From Methylobacterium nodulans ORS 2060 (lineage in GTDB: Bacteria > Pseudomonadota > Alphaproteobacteria > Rhizobiales > Beijerinckiaceae), in the NCBI RefSeq assembly GCF_000022085.1, contig NC_011894.1, forward strand, positions 3,959,001 to 4,023,000: a DNA stretch of 64,000 bases, given 5' to 3'. The notes below the pieces were generated by a model that was not told where the DNA came from, made no database searches, and saw nothing but the letters and a program-made list of their open reading frames with translations. Each line of letters begins with the position of its first letter. Within the stretch, counting starts at the first letter, position 1. Positions 41,860 through 49,299 of this stretch are shown piece by piece. A program made the translations under genes and the position numbers.

Positions 41860-42300
41860 ATGGTGGATCGCCTCACGCCGGAGGCGCGGTCGCGCCTCAT
41901 GGCGGCGGTAAAGGGAAAGAACACCACGCCGGAGCTCAAGGTGCGGAAGCTCGCTCATAGCCTGGGATTCCGCTTCAGACTCCATCGCCGCGACCTACCG
42001 GGAATGCCCGATCTCGTTTTTCCTACGAGGCGTAAGGTCGTCTTCGTGCATGGCTGCTTCTGGCACCGCCATCCTGGTTGCAGGAAGGCTTCGACGCCCG
42101 GCACGCATAGCGACTTCTGGGAAGCGAAGTTCTCGCGCAACGTTGAACGCGACGCCCGCAACGAGCGCCTGCTGCGCGACGCCGGTTGGGACGTGCTTGT
42201 GATCTGGGAGTGCGAGACGCGGGACGGCGCCGCGGTCGCCGAGCGGCTCACCGCCTTCCTCGGACCACCCGGCGGAGCCAAGCCAGCCGCGCCGAATTGA
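41860..42300 (+). CDS. vsr: Vsr-type very-short-patch repair endonuclease
   Basis: A 146-aa protein from ATG 41860, one base after the methyltransferase stop. Vsr motifs are complete: LMAAVKGKNTTPEL, LPGMPDLVFPTRRKVVFVHG with the catalytic Asp, CFWHRHPGC with zinc ligands, FWEAKFSRNVERD, and GWDVLVIWECE. It nicks next to T:G mismatches created by deamination of 5-methylcytosine. In loci of this type, Vsr-like nucleases have also been proposed as the effector nuclease. Confidence 0.92.
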   Translation: MVDRLTPEARSRLMAAVKGKNTTPELKVRKLAHSLGFRFRLHRRDLPGMPDLVFPTRRKVVFVHGCFWHRHPGCRKASTPGTHSDFWEAKFSRNVERDARNERLLRDAGWDVLVIWECETRDGAAVAERLTAFLGPPGGAKPAAPN

Positions 42301-42335
42301 TGGCGTGCCAGAAGCGTCGCTGTTAGCCTCACGCC

Positions 42336-42593
42336 ATGCCCGACACTCCCACCATCGGCGAGCTGTACAAGCTCAAGCACGTCACGGACGAGCAGCTCGA
42401 CGCGGCCGTCCGCGACTACCTGAACGACCCGACGCCCGGCATGCGGCTGATCACGGAGGGTGTCGCTCTCGACCTCACCGCGGTCGTGCTGGGCCACCCC
42501 TATGTCCGCGAAGTGCTCGCACGGGAGAATGCGCCCGAGGCGCAGCGGCGCAATGCGGAGCGAACCGCGATCCTGCTGGCGCGGGCCAGCTGA
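42336..42593 (+). CDS. Small hypothetical protein (YLNDPxPGMRL family)
   Basis: An 85-aa protein from ATG 42336. It reads TIGELYKLKHVTDEQLDAAV, then RDYLNDPTPGMRLITEGVAL and AERTAILLARAS. Broken paralogues are visible at 32839-33012 and as C-terminal traces near 23720 and 20480. It starts a run of three small same-strand genes. Function unknown. Confidence 0.65.
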   Translation: MPDTPTIGELYKLKHVTDEQLDAAVRDYLNDPTPGMRLITEGVALDLTAVVLGHPYVREVLARENAPEAQRRNAERTAILLARAS

Positions 42594-42630
42594 GGTACGA
42601 TGGGGCGATCCAAGCGCAAGGGGCCGCCCC

Positions 42631-42879
42631 ATGCCGATCTACCTCGACGACGAATGGCACGCCTTTCTGAGCGACGAAACTCGTGTGAAGCGCGTCTATC
42701 GGGACGAAGTCCTAATCGGCCGGGTGCGGCGGTGGCAGGTGAGTGAGCCGGGCGAACTGACCCGAGAGTGGTACACGGCCGAACGATGTGAAGGCAGCCT
42801 GCTCGTGCAGATCGAGGGCAAGCAGCCCGACTTCGAGGAGGCCTTGCAGCGGGTCGTTTTCTACGGCGTCGCTCATTGA
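42631..42879 (+). CDS. Small hypothetical protein, first gene of repeated cassette (copy 1)
   Basis: An 82-aa protein from ATG 42631. It reads MPIYLDDEWHAFLSDETRVK, then RWQVSEPGELTREWYTAERC and DFEEALQRVVFYGVAH. The gene at 45380 encodes a clear paralogue (MPIYFDDVWLP, ending DFEEALQRIIFYGVAH). Its TGA overlaps the ATG of the next gene. Function unknown. Confidence 0.65.
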   Translation: MPIYLDDEWHAFLSDETRVKRVYRDEVLIGRVRRWQVSEPGELTREWYTAERCEGSLLVQIEGKQPDFEEALQRVVFYGVAH

Positions 42880-43067
42880 TGAGCCGCCGCAGCCCGCGCC
42901 GCGCCTACGACGAGAACGGCCGGGAGATCCTGCCACCGACGATCGACATGCTCCGGGCAGAGGCCGACCGAACCGCGGTGATCTCCTGCCACGGGTGGAG
43001 CAGTTCGCTGCCAGCGCACCACAAGGTGGTCGGGCGGGACGCGCCGTGGTCGGATGAGGAGCGCTGA
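42879..43067 (+). CDS. Small hypothetical protein, second gene of repeated cassette (copy 1)
   Basis: A 62-aa protein from ATG 42879. The start is RRSPRRAYDENGREILPPTI, then MLRAEADRTAVISCHG. The end is LPAHHKVVGRDAPWSDEER. The C terminus matches proteins at 19596 and 25054, and the N terminus matches fragments at 20457 and 45631. Compared with those, a middle segment with CxxC appears to be missing, so this copy may be an internal deletion of a longer zinc-binding protein. Confidence 0.55.
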   Translation: MSRRSPRRAYDENGREILPPTIDMLRAEADRTAVISCHGWSSSLPAHHKVVGRDAPWSDEER

Positions 43068-43109
43068 GACGAGGAAGCCCGCCACTACGGGACTGGGAGG
43101 GCTGAAGGT

Positions 43110-43262
43110 AAGCTCAAGACTGTGTGCTGGGCGCCGGGCTCTTCAGCTTGAGGGCGAGGGCGGTGAGGATCTTGGGCCGGCTCCGGAGCGGAGCGGCAAG
43201 CTGGGCGGGTATGCCTAACGGCTGGTGAACGCGGGCCCGTTCGCGTTTGCGACAAGCCCCGC
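43110..43262 (-). mobile_element. IS6-family 5' remnant
   Basis: On the minus strand, KILTALALKLKS preceded by the terminal sequence GGGCTTGTCGCAAACGCGAA and AAGCTTGCCG-type spacing, as at 27989 and 49300. Truncated after about 15 codons. Confidence 0.5.
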
Positions 43263-43379
43263 CCAAGCCGGCGTTCGCGCATGCGTTTGCATTCGCGCAA
43301 ATCGCATGTTGACAGGGGGGCGGGCTGAAGGAGGATCAGATCGCTACATCGATCTTCCGGTGCCTTGCATCGGGACCTT

Positions 43380-43406
43380 GGACCCGCCCTCACCGGCGGG
43401 TTCTTG
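43380..43406 (+). terminator. Terminator-like hairpin
   Basis: GACCCGCC, CTCAC, GGCGGGTTC followed by TTGCG. Short stem, weak T run. Confidence 0.35.
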
Positions 43407-43560
43407 CGTTTCAGGCTCTACTCGTCCTCCGATCTCCTGGGCGCCGGAGATGCGGCTCCGCTGGCCATGGCGGACCGCCGCAGCGAGTCTGGCAACACGG
43501 CCCAGCCCACGCTGGTGCTCGATCCGTTAGCAAAGCCTTAACCATCACCCGCTCACGGTC

Positions 43561-44081
43561 ATGCTCGACGTCACCGCTGACGTCCGGGCGGCCATCTGGA
43601 TGGGCGTCGGGCATGACGTCATAGGCGATGAAACCCGCTGGGTGACCTACGACGAGTTGGCCGCGGCACTCGGGATCGCGCCGGACAGCGCCCGCCCCTC
43701 GTGGCTCGCCGACGGTGGCCCAGGAAGCCGGGGAACGACGGCCGCACCCTCATCGCCGTCCCCGTCGAGCGGCTGACACCCGACAAGGCCGCCGTCGTCC
43801 ATCAGGACGTCCAGCCCGACGACACCCCCGACGTCCTCCCCGTTGTCGGGGTGCTCACGCGGCACATCGAGCGCCTGGAAGGACAGCTTGAGGCCGCGCT
43901 GAACCGAGCTGCCGATCGCGACACCGTTGCCGTCGAAGGGGACGTGTTCAAGGTCCAGCTCGATGCCCTCCAGGCAGCCCTCGACATGGCCAAGAGAGAC
44001 CGCGACCGCTGGCATGCAGCCGCGACACGCCCGCCCGAGCCGCCTCCGCATCGCCCCTGGCGGCGACGCTTGGCAGGTTGA
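43561..44081 (+). pseudogene. Frameshifted regulatory-like protein
   Basis: The first frame (MLDVTADVRAAIWMG; WVTYDELAAALGIAPDSAR) and the second (ARRRWPRKPGNDGRTLIAVP; RHIERLEGQLEAALNRAADR) join into one protein of about 172 aa if one base is restored near 43698 (GCCCGCCCCTCG). It has an N-terminal HTH-like segment and a C-terminal coiled coil. This layout is seen in plasmid- and phage-linked proteins of the group. Intact function is unlikely. Confidence 0.55.
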
Positions 44082-44196
44082 TGGCCGGCTGGCGACCAAA
44101 GACAACCCTTGCGGATGATGCCGGTCGGGCTCCACGGGACATCCGCATGGGCATATCCTTTGACAAAGGACATGACAGCGGGCTAGGCGATGCGCC

Positions 44197-44283
44197 CTAA
44201 GCGAGACCGGCGTCGATCTGCTCGATCATCTCCATGGCCTGCCGGTGGTGCTCGCGGAAGGTGGCGAGCGTCCCCTTCATCAT
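44197..44283 (-). CDS. Possible 28-aa peptide or gene fragment
   Basis: From ATG 44283: MKGTLATFREHHRQAMEMIE, then QIDAGLA. It is protein-like but short and without a clear ribosome site, so it may be the C-terminal remnant of a larger gene. Confidence 0.25.
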   Translation of the reverse strand: MMKGTLATFREHHRQAMEMIEQIDAGLA

Positions 44284-44383
44284 GGTGAGAGACGTTCGGC
44301 TTCCTGCGTCTCGTGACCACCTGCGCGCAGCCGCTCTACGACAAGCAGCTGCTGGGTGATAATGCGAATAGCGGGAGCGACCC

Positions 44384-45100
44384 ATGCTACCGGAAAGCCG
44401 GGATCCGACCCACTGCCCACAAGGGCGCTGCTCAGTCTGCCGCGTGCGCAGCGTCAGCGTCTGCGCCGCCCTCGACCGCTCCGAACTCGACCGCCTCGAA
44501 GCCCTCGCCGAGAACGCGGTTTTCGCCGGCAAGACGACGATGCTGATGCAGGGCGATCCAGCGGACGCCGTCTACACCATCACCGAGGGCACGGCCCGGC
44601 TCTACCGGCTGCTGCCAGACGGGCGGTGCCAGATCGTCCGCTTCCTGCTGCCCGGTGACTTTATCGGACTGTCGCTCTCGGAGCACTACGCCTTCTCGGC
44701 GGACGCGGTCGAGCCGGTGGCGGCCTGCCGCTTCGGGCGCTCCGCCTTCTCGGGGCTCGTTGACCGGATGCCTCACCTGCTGCGGCGCCTGCACGAGGCC
44801 GCGACGCACGAACTCACCCTAGCGCAGGATCACATGGTGCTCCTCGGTCGCCGCACCGCCGAGGAAAAGGTCGCGGCCTTCCTGCTCGGCCTGCGCAAGC
44901 GCCTCGGACACCTCGGACGCAGCACCGTGATGCTGCACCTGCCGATGACGCGCCAGGACATCGCCGACTATCTCGGCCTCACGCTGGAGACGGTGAGCCG
45001 CACCTTCTCAAAGCTCGCCGGCGACAAGGTGATTCTCGTTGTGCGGAATGGCATCCAGGTGCTGAACCCGAGGCGCTTGGAGGATCTCGCGGCGGCATGA
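44384..45100 (+). CDS. FNR/FnrN-type Crp family regulator with [4Fe-4S] cysteine pattern
   Basis: A 238-aa protein from ATG 44384 (GGGAGCG upstream). Cysteines at 11, 16, 19 and 27 (CSVCRVRSVSVC) plus Cys115 (PVAACRFG) fit the FNR/FnrN oxygen-sensing cluster pattern CxxCx7C...C. A cNMP-like beta barrel (TMLMQGDPADAVYTITEG; FLLPGDFIGL), dimer helix and HTH (MTRQDIADYLGLTLETVSRT) follow. The E-SR recognition helix predicts a TTGAT-N4-ATCAA type site. It would switch genes on at low oxygen, plausible beside NifA/RpoN functions. No such site was seen in its own upstream region. Confidence 0.9.
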   Translation: MLPESRDPTHCPQGRCSVCRVRSVSVCAALDRSELDRLEALAENAVFAGKTTMLMQGDPADAVYTITEGTARLYRLLPDGRCQIVRFLLPGDFIGLSLSEHYAFSADAVEPVAACRFGRSAFSGLVDRMPHLLRRLHEAATHELTLAQDHMVLLGRRTAEEKVAAFLLGLRKRLGHLGRSTVMLHLPMTRQDIADYLGLTLETVSRTFSKLAGDKVILVVRNGIQVLNPRRLEDLAAA

Positions 45101-45144
45101 GCCTCACCGCTCCAGGCTGGCGAGGTAGCGGATCAGGGCTTGTA

Positions 45145-45320
45145 GCAAACTCGAGACCGGGTCGCAGAAGGGGCTACCCGTCCCCGCTTTCACGCTTTGT
45201 TCGCGACGGGGGGCCCCGAAGCAGGAGGCGAGGAGCAGTTCTGCTCGCGCACGGTCCGTGGGCCGGCGAACCCATAGCCCTTACGAAGCCACCGTGCGGG
45301 AGAAGTTTCTCCGCAGTGCG
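45145..45320 (-). mobile_element. IS6-family 3' remnant
   Basis: The minus strand carries the C-terminal end of an IS6-type transposase (FTVREQN / LLASCFG-type codons) and the terminal TTTGCTACAAGCC-like sequence. It closely parallels 57240-57440 and the end of the copy at 50118. Confidence 0.5.
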
Positions 45321-45379
45321 AGCCTACCGGCGCGGCCGGCATGAGGTATGCTGGGTCGATGCGACCGTGAGGCTTGCCG

Positions 45380-45631
45380 ATGCCGATCTATTTCGACGAC
45401 GTGTGGCTCCCCGCCGTCGATGGCCACACCCGCGTGAAGCAGGTCTACCGCGGCCGAGAGGACGTGATCGGCCGCGTGCGGCGCTGGCAAGCGGCCGAGC
45501 TGGGCGAACCGATGCGGGAGTGGTTCACCGCCGAGCGCTGGGCGAAGGGCCTCTACGTGCCCATTGAGGGAACGCACCCCGACTTCGAGGAGGCTCTCCA
45601 ACGCATCATCTTCTACGGCGTCGCTCATTGA
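45380..45631 (+). CDS. Small hypothetical protein, first gene of repeated cassette (copy 2)
   Basis: An 83-aa protein from ATG 45380, a paralogue of 42631-42879 (shared IYFDD/IYLDD, IGRVRRWQ, REWFTAERW/REWYTAERC, DFEEALQR and FYGVAH). It overlaps the next gene start in the same way. The frame is intact despite being surrounded by IS remnants. Confidence 0.65.
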   Translation: MPIYFDDVWLPAVDGHTRVKQVYRGREDVIGRVRRWQAAELGEPMREWFTAERWAKGLYVPIEGTHPDFEEALQRIIFYGVAH

Positions 45632-45690
45632 TGGGCCGCCGCAGCCCGCGCCGCACCTACGACGAGGAGGGGCGGATCTCGGGTCTGGGA
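45631..45690 (+). pseudogene. Truncated second gene of repeated cassette (copy 2)
   Basis: ATG 45631 starts GRRSPRRTYDEEGR, matching 42879, but after about 15 codons it runs into the antisense umuC fragment. It is truncated by that rearrangement. Confidence 0.55.
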
Positions 45691-45940
45691 GCCGCCATCG
45701 CTGTCACGACCGGCACCTCGGCGAGCCGCGTCGTATAGCGCGGCGTGCGCAGCTCGAACTTGGTCGCCCACCTCCGCTTCGCCTCCAGGCCCGCCCGCGC
45801 CGGCACCACGGTGCCGCGCCCGAAACGCCGGTTGCAGGCATCCATCGCCGCCATCAACGCGCCGCCGCGCTCCCGGTCCAGTGAGCCAAATAGCGCCCGC
45901 GGGCTCTCGGCCAGCCGCACGAGGTCGGTCGTGATCCTCC
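45657..45940 (-). pseudogene. UmuC C-terminal fragment (duplicate)
   Basis: ITTDLVRLAESPRALFGSLD, then MAAMDACNRRFGRGTVVPAR and KFELRTPRYTTRL match the C-terminal (DUF4113-type) end of UmuC, and the umuC pseudogene at 57465-58759. No N-terminal part is present. It was moved here together with flanking IS110 DNA. Confidence 0.7.
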
Positions 45941-45969
45941 GCCTGCGCAGCCACTCGCCGACGCTGGCC

Positions 45970-46107
45970 TCCATGCAGAGGCGCTTGACCGAGGGCCTGA
46001 CGAAGCGGGAGATCATCCGCGGTCTGAAGCGGTTCGTCGCGCGCGAGGTCTACACCCACCTCTGTGGCCATCTCCGGCCTGCCGCAGCCGTTACAAATCC
46101 CACCTGA
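45970..46107 (+). mobile_element. IS110-family transposase C-terminal fragment
   Basis: RRLTEGLTKREIIRGLKRFV then AREVYTHL is the typical tail of IS110/IS116 transposases. It is joined directly to the umuC fragment on the left. Confidence 0.55.
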
Positions 46108-46117
46108 CGATTAGAGG

Positions 46118-46385
46118 AGCATCAACGCACTGGCCGAGACGATCAACGGCCTGTTCAAGGCCGAGGTCATCCATCGTCGAGGCCCGTGGCGGAGCTTCGA
46201 AGCGGTCGAGTCTGCCACTCTGGAATGGGTCGCCTGGTTCACCACCCGCCGGCTGCTCGCACCGATCGGCCGCGTGCCTTCCGCTGTGGCAGAAGCGCGC
46301 TACGATGCCCAGGCCGAGGTACCAGCCTTGGCCGCTTGACCCAAACCAAACAGCCTCCGGGAAACCTGGGGCGGTTCACCGGCGG
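46118..46385 (+). mobile_element. IS3-family transposase C-terminal fragment with right end
   Basis: The frame reads INALAETINGLFKAEVIHRR, then GPWRSFEAVE, and ends at TGA 46337. Next is the terminal sequence AAACAGCCTCCGGGAAACC characteristic of IS3-type ends. The upstream DDE domain is missing. Confidence 0.7.
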
Positions 46386-46411
46386 CAGGTCGATCTGCTC
46401 GTGCGCGCGGA

Positions 46412-46638
46412 TCACCTCAGCCGGCAGATCGGGGTTGTCGGACAGAGCCAGGGTGTGGCCCTCGTGCCCGGGCTTGGCCCCGCCCGGCTTGGCCTGAGTG
46501 CGCGGTCACGCTCTGCTGTGCCGGCGTGGAGCAGCGTGCCGAGGGACTCTTCCGTGGCGGGATTGAGAATAACTTCGCTCCCGCCTCGATTTCTTCGATC
46601 CATTCGCCGCCGATGAGGAGAGCCAGTTTCGTGTACAT
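46412..46638 (-). pseudogene. Aldehyde dehydrogenase N-terminal fragment, frameshifted
   Basis: MYTKLALLIGGEWIEEIEAG in one frame and VILNPATEESLGTLLHAGTA in the next form the usual start of ALDH-family semialdehyde dehydrogenases (GGEW...NPATEE). The rest of the gene is absent; the sequence meets the IS3 end. It lies downstream of the DapA-like gene on the same strand, so the two were probably one operon. Confidence 0.6.
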
Positions 46639-46745
46639 GTTTCATTCCTTGGACAGTGGAAGGTGCACTCAGACGCCAGTCAGTCGGAAGCCCGCTGGGA
46701 GCGGGTCCTCCGGGTCGAGGTTAGAACGCATGGGGACCCCTCCCC

Positions 46746-47645
46746 TCAGGCCTTGGCCCACCGGGCGAGGCCGGCATCGGCAATGATCTTGGCGATGGCG
46801 GCCTTTTGTTCGTCTGCCAGCGGCAGCAGCGGCAGGCGCGGGCCGCCGGCGTCGCGCCCAAGCTGGCTCATGGTCTCCTTGATGGCCGCGTAATAGGACC
46901 CGGACTGGAAGCAGCGATACAAGGCGCAGACATCGCGACCGAGGTCCTCCAGGGCCTTGTCCCCGCTGAGCGCCTTGTCCCAGTAGGCGCGGATCAAGGG
47001 GCCGGCGATCTGGTGCGCCATGGCGATGACCCCATGGGCGCCCACGGCCCGGGCGGGAACGATCATGGTCTCGTAGCCGACGAAGACGCGGAGGTTGTCA
47101 CCCACGCGCTGCACGAGCTCGCTCACCTGGGTGATGTCGCCGGAGCTGTCCTTGATGGCAACCACGGTCCGCAGCGCGGAGAGCTGCTCCACCAGCGCCG
47201 GGGTGAGCTCGATTTTCGCCCGGCGCGGGCTGTTGTAGAGCATCAGCGGCAGCGGGGTGTTGCGCGAGATGTGCGCGAAGAAGGCCACGACCTCACGCGG
47301 GCTCGGCATGGCGTAGATCGGCGGCAGGATCAGGCCGCCCGCGCAGCCCGCCGCGACCGCGGACTGGCACGCTTCCAGGACATCCTCTACCCGGAGGTCG
47401 GCGACACCGGCCAGCACGGGCACGCGGCGCGCCGCGTGGTCAACGGTCAGCTTGAACAGGCGCGCGCGTTCGGCCTTGGTGAGGGCATAGAACTCGCCGG
47501 TGCTGCCGGCGGCCACCACGCCCTGCGCGCCATTGGCGATCGCGTCGTCGATGAGCGCCTTGTACCGGATCTCGTTGATGGAGCCATCGGCTCCGAAGGG
47601 GGTGACGAGAACCGGGAAGATGCCGCCCCAGTCTGAATAGGCCAT
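46746..47645 (-). CDS. Dihydrodipicolinate synthase (DapA) family aldolase/dehydratase
   Basis: A 299-aa protein from ATG 47645. Family motifs: GIFPVLVTPFGADGSIN, VVAAGSTGEFYALT (GxxGE), LMLYNSPRR (catalytic Tyr) and TVVAIKDSSGD (Schiff-base Lys). Paired with an ALDH fragment, it fits sugar-acid or hydroxyproline catabolism (for example a keto-deoxy-sugar-acid dehydratase giving alpha-ketoglutarate semialdehyde) rather than lysine synthesis. That pathway is an inference from context. Confidence 0.85.
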   Translation of the reverse strand: MAYSDWGGIFPVLVTPFGADGSINEIRYKALIDDAIANGAQGVVAAGSTGEFYALTKAERARLFKLTVDHAARRVPVLAGVADLRVEDVLEACQSAVAAGCAGGLILPPIYAMPSPREVVAFFAHISRNTPLPLMLYNSPRRAKIELTPALVEQLSALRTVVAIKDSSGDITQVSELVQRVGDNLRVFVGYETMIVPARAVGAHGVIAMAHQIAGPLIRAYWDKALSGDKALEDLGRDVCALYRCFQSGSYYAAIKETMSQLGRDAGGPRLPLLPLADEQKAAIAKIIADAGLARWAKA

Positions 47646-47793
47646 GGGTTACCGTCCTTGTGTGGCAGATGTGGTCGAGGGTGCGCCCGCCGCGGCCGCG
47701 AGGGGACCGAGACGGCGGGCCTGTTCCGTGGAGCGGCCGACGAAGGCCGCGAGCCGCGGGTTGGCGCCCGACAGGGGGTGTGCCGCTTTGGGG

Positions 47794-48768
47794 TTACGGT
47801 GCCTTCGCGGAAAGATCGAGTTGCGCTGTCCGGAGTGCCGCCTCGATATCGGAACGCACGAGCGGCACCTTTGGAGCCAGCTGCTCATTGTTCTGGTCGA
47901 TTAACCGGCGGAACTCTTCGCCGTACATGTTCACGTAGTTGAGCTTCCCGGCTAGGGCTGCCGCCATCACTGGATTTGCCGTCAGGTCCACTACCGTGCG
48001 CGGCTCCAGCCGCAGAAGCGCATTCTGAAGATCGGCTTTGTCTTGATCGGTGAGATTGGAGGTTGCGATCACGACGAGCGACTGTGGTTCGCGTGCGTGC
48101 CCAAATTCTTTCTGGTGTATGACCTCGACTTTTTTGTCAGTCTCGCGGTGGAGACGTTTGCGAGCGCTCTTCGGGTCCCGCGTCACGATTGTCGTGGAAC
48201 GGAAATGCTCTTCCACACCGCTCTCGATCAGGTCGTAACTCAGGTTGCTTGATCCAAGCAGGTAAAGGTGGTCGGGAAGCTCGCCATTCTGACATCGATC
48301 AGCCATGATGTATCGGACGAACTGATCGTAGATGGGCGGTGCGTTGAACTGATATATCTTGCGTGCGGTCAGACCAAAATCAATCCCCTGCCGTGCGATC
48401 CGGGCGATCGGAAGGTTTGGGTCAAGACGTTTGTAAGCGCCCTCGAGCTGCTGGATGATGTTCCTCTCGCCGAGGATCCGGGAACGAACGCCGGATGCAA
48501 TCTCAGCGATTCGCTGCATAATGGCGGCCGCACCTTCAATGGGCCTGAAGTCAAAGCCGGCGAATACCTCGCTCGGGATGTTTACGAGTGCGTTCTCCTC
48601 ACTGTAGAACTCAACTCTCGAGCATGTCGGGAGCGTGAAAACTCCGATTGCCGCGAGGTTGTCAGCCATTGGCTTGATCTTATCAGAATGTCGCGCAATT
48701 GCTGAAGGCGCGTTCATCTGGTGATCAACGCAACGGCCGCGAAACTCGATTTGGCGCAGACCAGTCAT
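47794..48768 (-). CDS. Glutamyl-tRNA reductase-like (HemA-like) protein under NifA/sigma-54 control
   Basis: A 324-aa protein; ATG 48768 is chosen as it follows the promoter. GluTR-like features in order: FTLPTCSRVEFYSEE with the nucleophile Cys (residue 49; canonical STCNR), VRSRILGERNIIQQLEGAYK (canonical LGExQILGQ), LYLLGSSNLSYDLIESGVEE (NADPH-domain position), TTIVTRDPKSARKRL, LVVIATSNLTD and RTVVDLTANP. It is shorter and more diverged than housekeeping GluTR (about 420 aa) and lacks the C-terminal dimerisation domain. It may make a C5 unit or ALA in nitrogen-fixing conditions, or be an altered oxidoreductase. Confidence 0.65.
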   Translation of the reverse strand: MTGLRQIEFRGRCVDHQMNAPSAIARHSDKIKPMADNLAAIGVFTLPTCSRVEFYSEENALVNIPSEVFAGFDFRPIEGAAAIMQRIAEIASGVRSRILGERNIIQQLEGAYKRLDPNLPIARIARQGIDFGLTARKIYQFNAPPIYDQFVRYIMADRCQNGELPDHLYLLGSSNLSYDLIESGVEEHFRSTTIVTRDPKSARKRLHRETDKKVEVIHQKEFGHAREPQSLVVIATSNLTDQDKADLQNALLRLEPRTVVDLTANPVMAAALAGKLNYVNMYGEEFRRLIDQNNEQLAPKVPLVRSDIEAALRTAQLDLSAKAP

Positions 48769-48849
48769 GGTCAAACCCCGCTTGGTTGATGGCGACATCG
48801 CTCCCGATGTCACCGCCGTCGGCGACATCCGCCGCTGCCGGATCTCTGC

Positions 48850-48958
48850 GCAAGCGAGGTGCCAAATGCTTCTGGAGCAGTTTTGCTATTGAGATCAGTC
48901 CGTTAGTGGAACCGCCGGTGATTGGCGGAAACTTCACTCAGCTGTCGGGAATCTGACA
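48850..48958 (-). promoter_or_regulatory. NifA site and sigma-54 promoter, copy A (toward 48768)
   Basis: On the minus strand the -24/-12 element is TGGCAC-CTCGC-TTGC (48864-48850). About 80 bp upstream is TGT-CGGGAATCTG-ACA (48958-48943 region), a TGT-N10-ACA NifA-type upstream activator site. The intervening DNA is nearly the same as in copies B and C. Confidence 0.75.
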
Positions 48959-48964
48959 ATGTCC

Positions 48965-49299
48965 GACAGCAGCGGGGCAGGAGGGCGGTGACCTCGACTT
49001 TCGCGTGAGGTCATTGGCGTGCGGCTGCGGCAACGGCCGAGCGGAGGGGCGGGCAGAGGGCTCAGCCGAGCTTGTCGTCGCGATGGGGTATGGCGAGGGC
49101 CGCGCCCGCACGGCCGAGGCGAAACCTCACCAGCAAGGGCCGCGCCAGCTGCGACGCAGCGCGCCGTGTCGGGTGAAGCCCCCGGCAGGTCGCTCGGCCT
49201 GCACGGCCTCGATCACGACCTTCACGTCGGCCGGAGCGGCCCCTCAAGGCGCGGAGGTCACGAGGATGTCCGCGCCCGCCGCGTAGAGGCCGCGGAACG
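48965..49299. other. About 335 bp without a supportable gene
   Basis: Lies between the activator site of copy A and the IS6 element. Frames here are shadow-like. No other element is recognised. Confidence 0.3.

Noticed and set aside
48699..48956. 85-codon plus-strand frame over promoter copy A
   Set aside because: It consists of the reverse complement of the NifA/sigma-54 promoter cassette and has no protein-like features.
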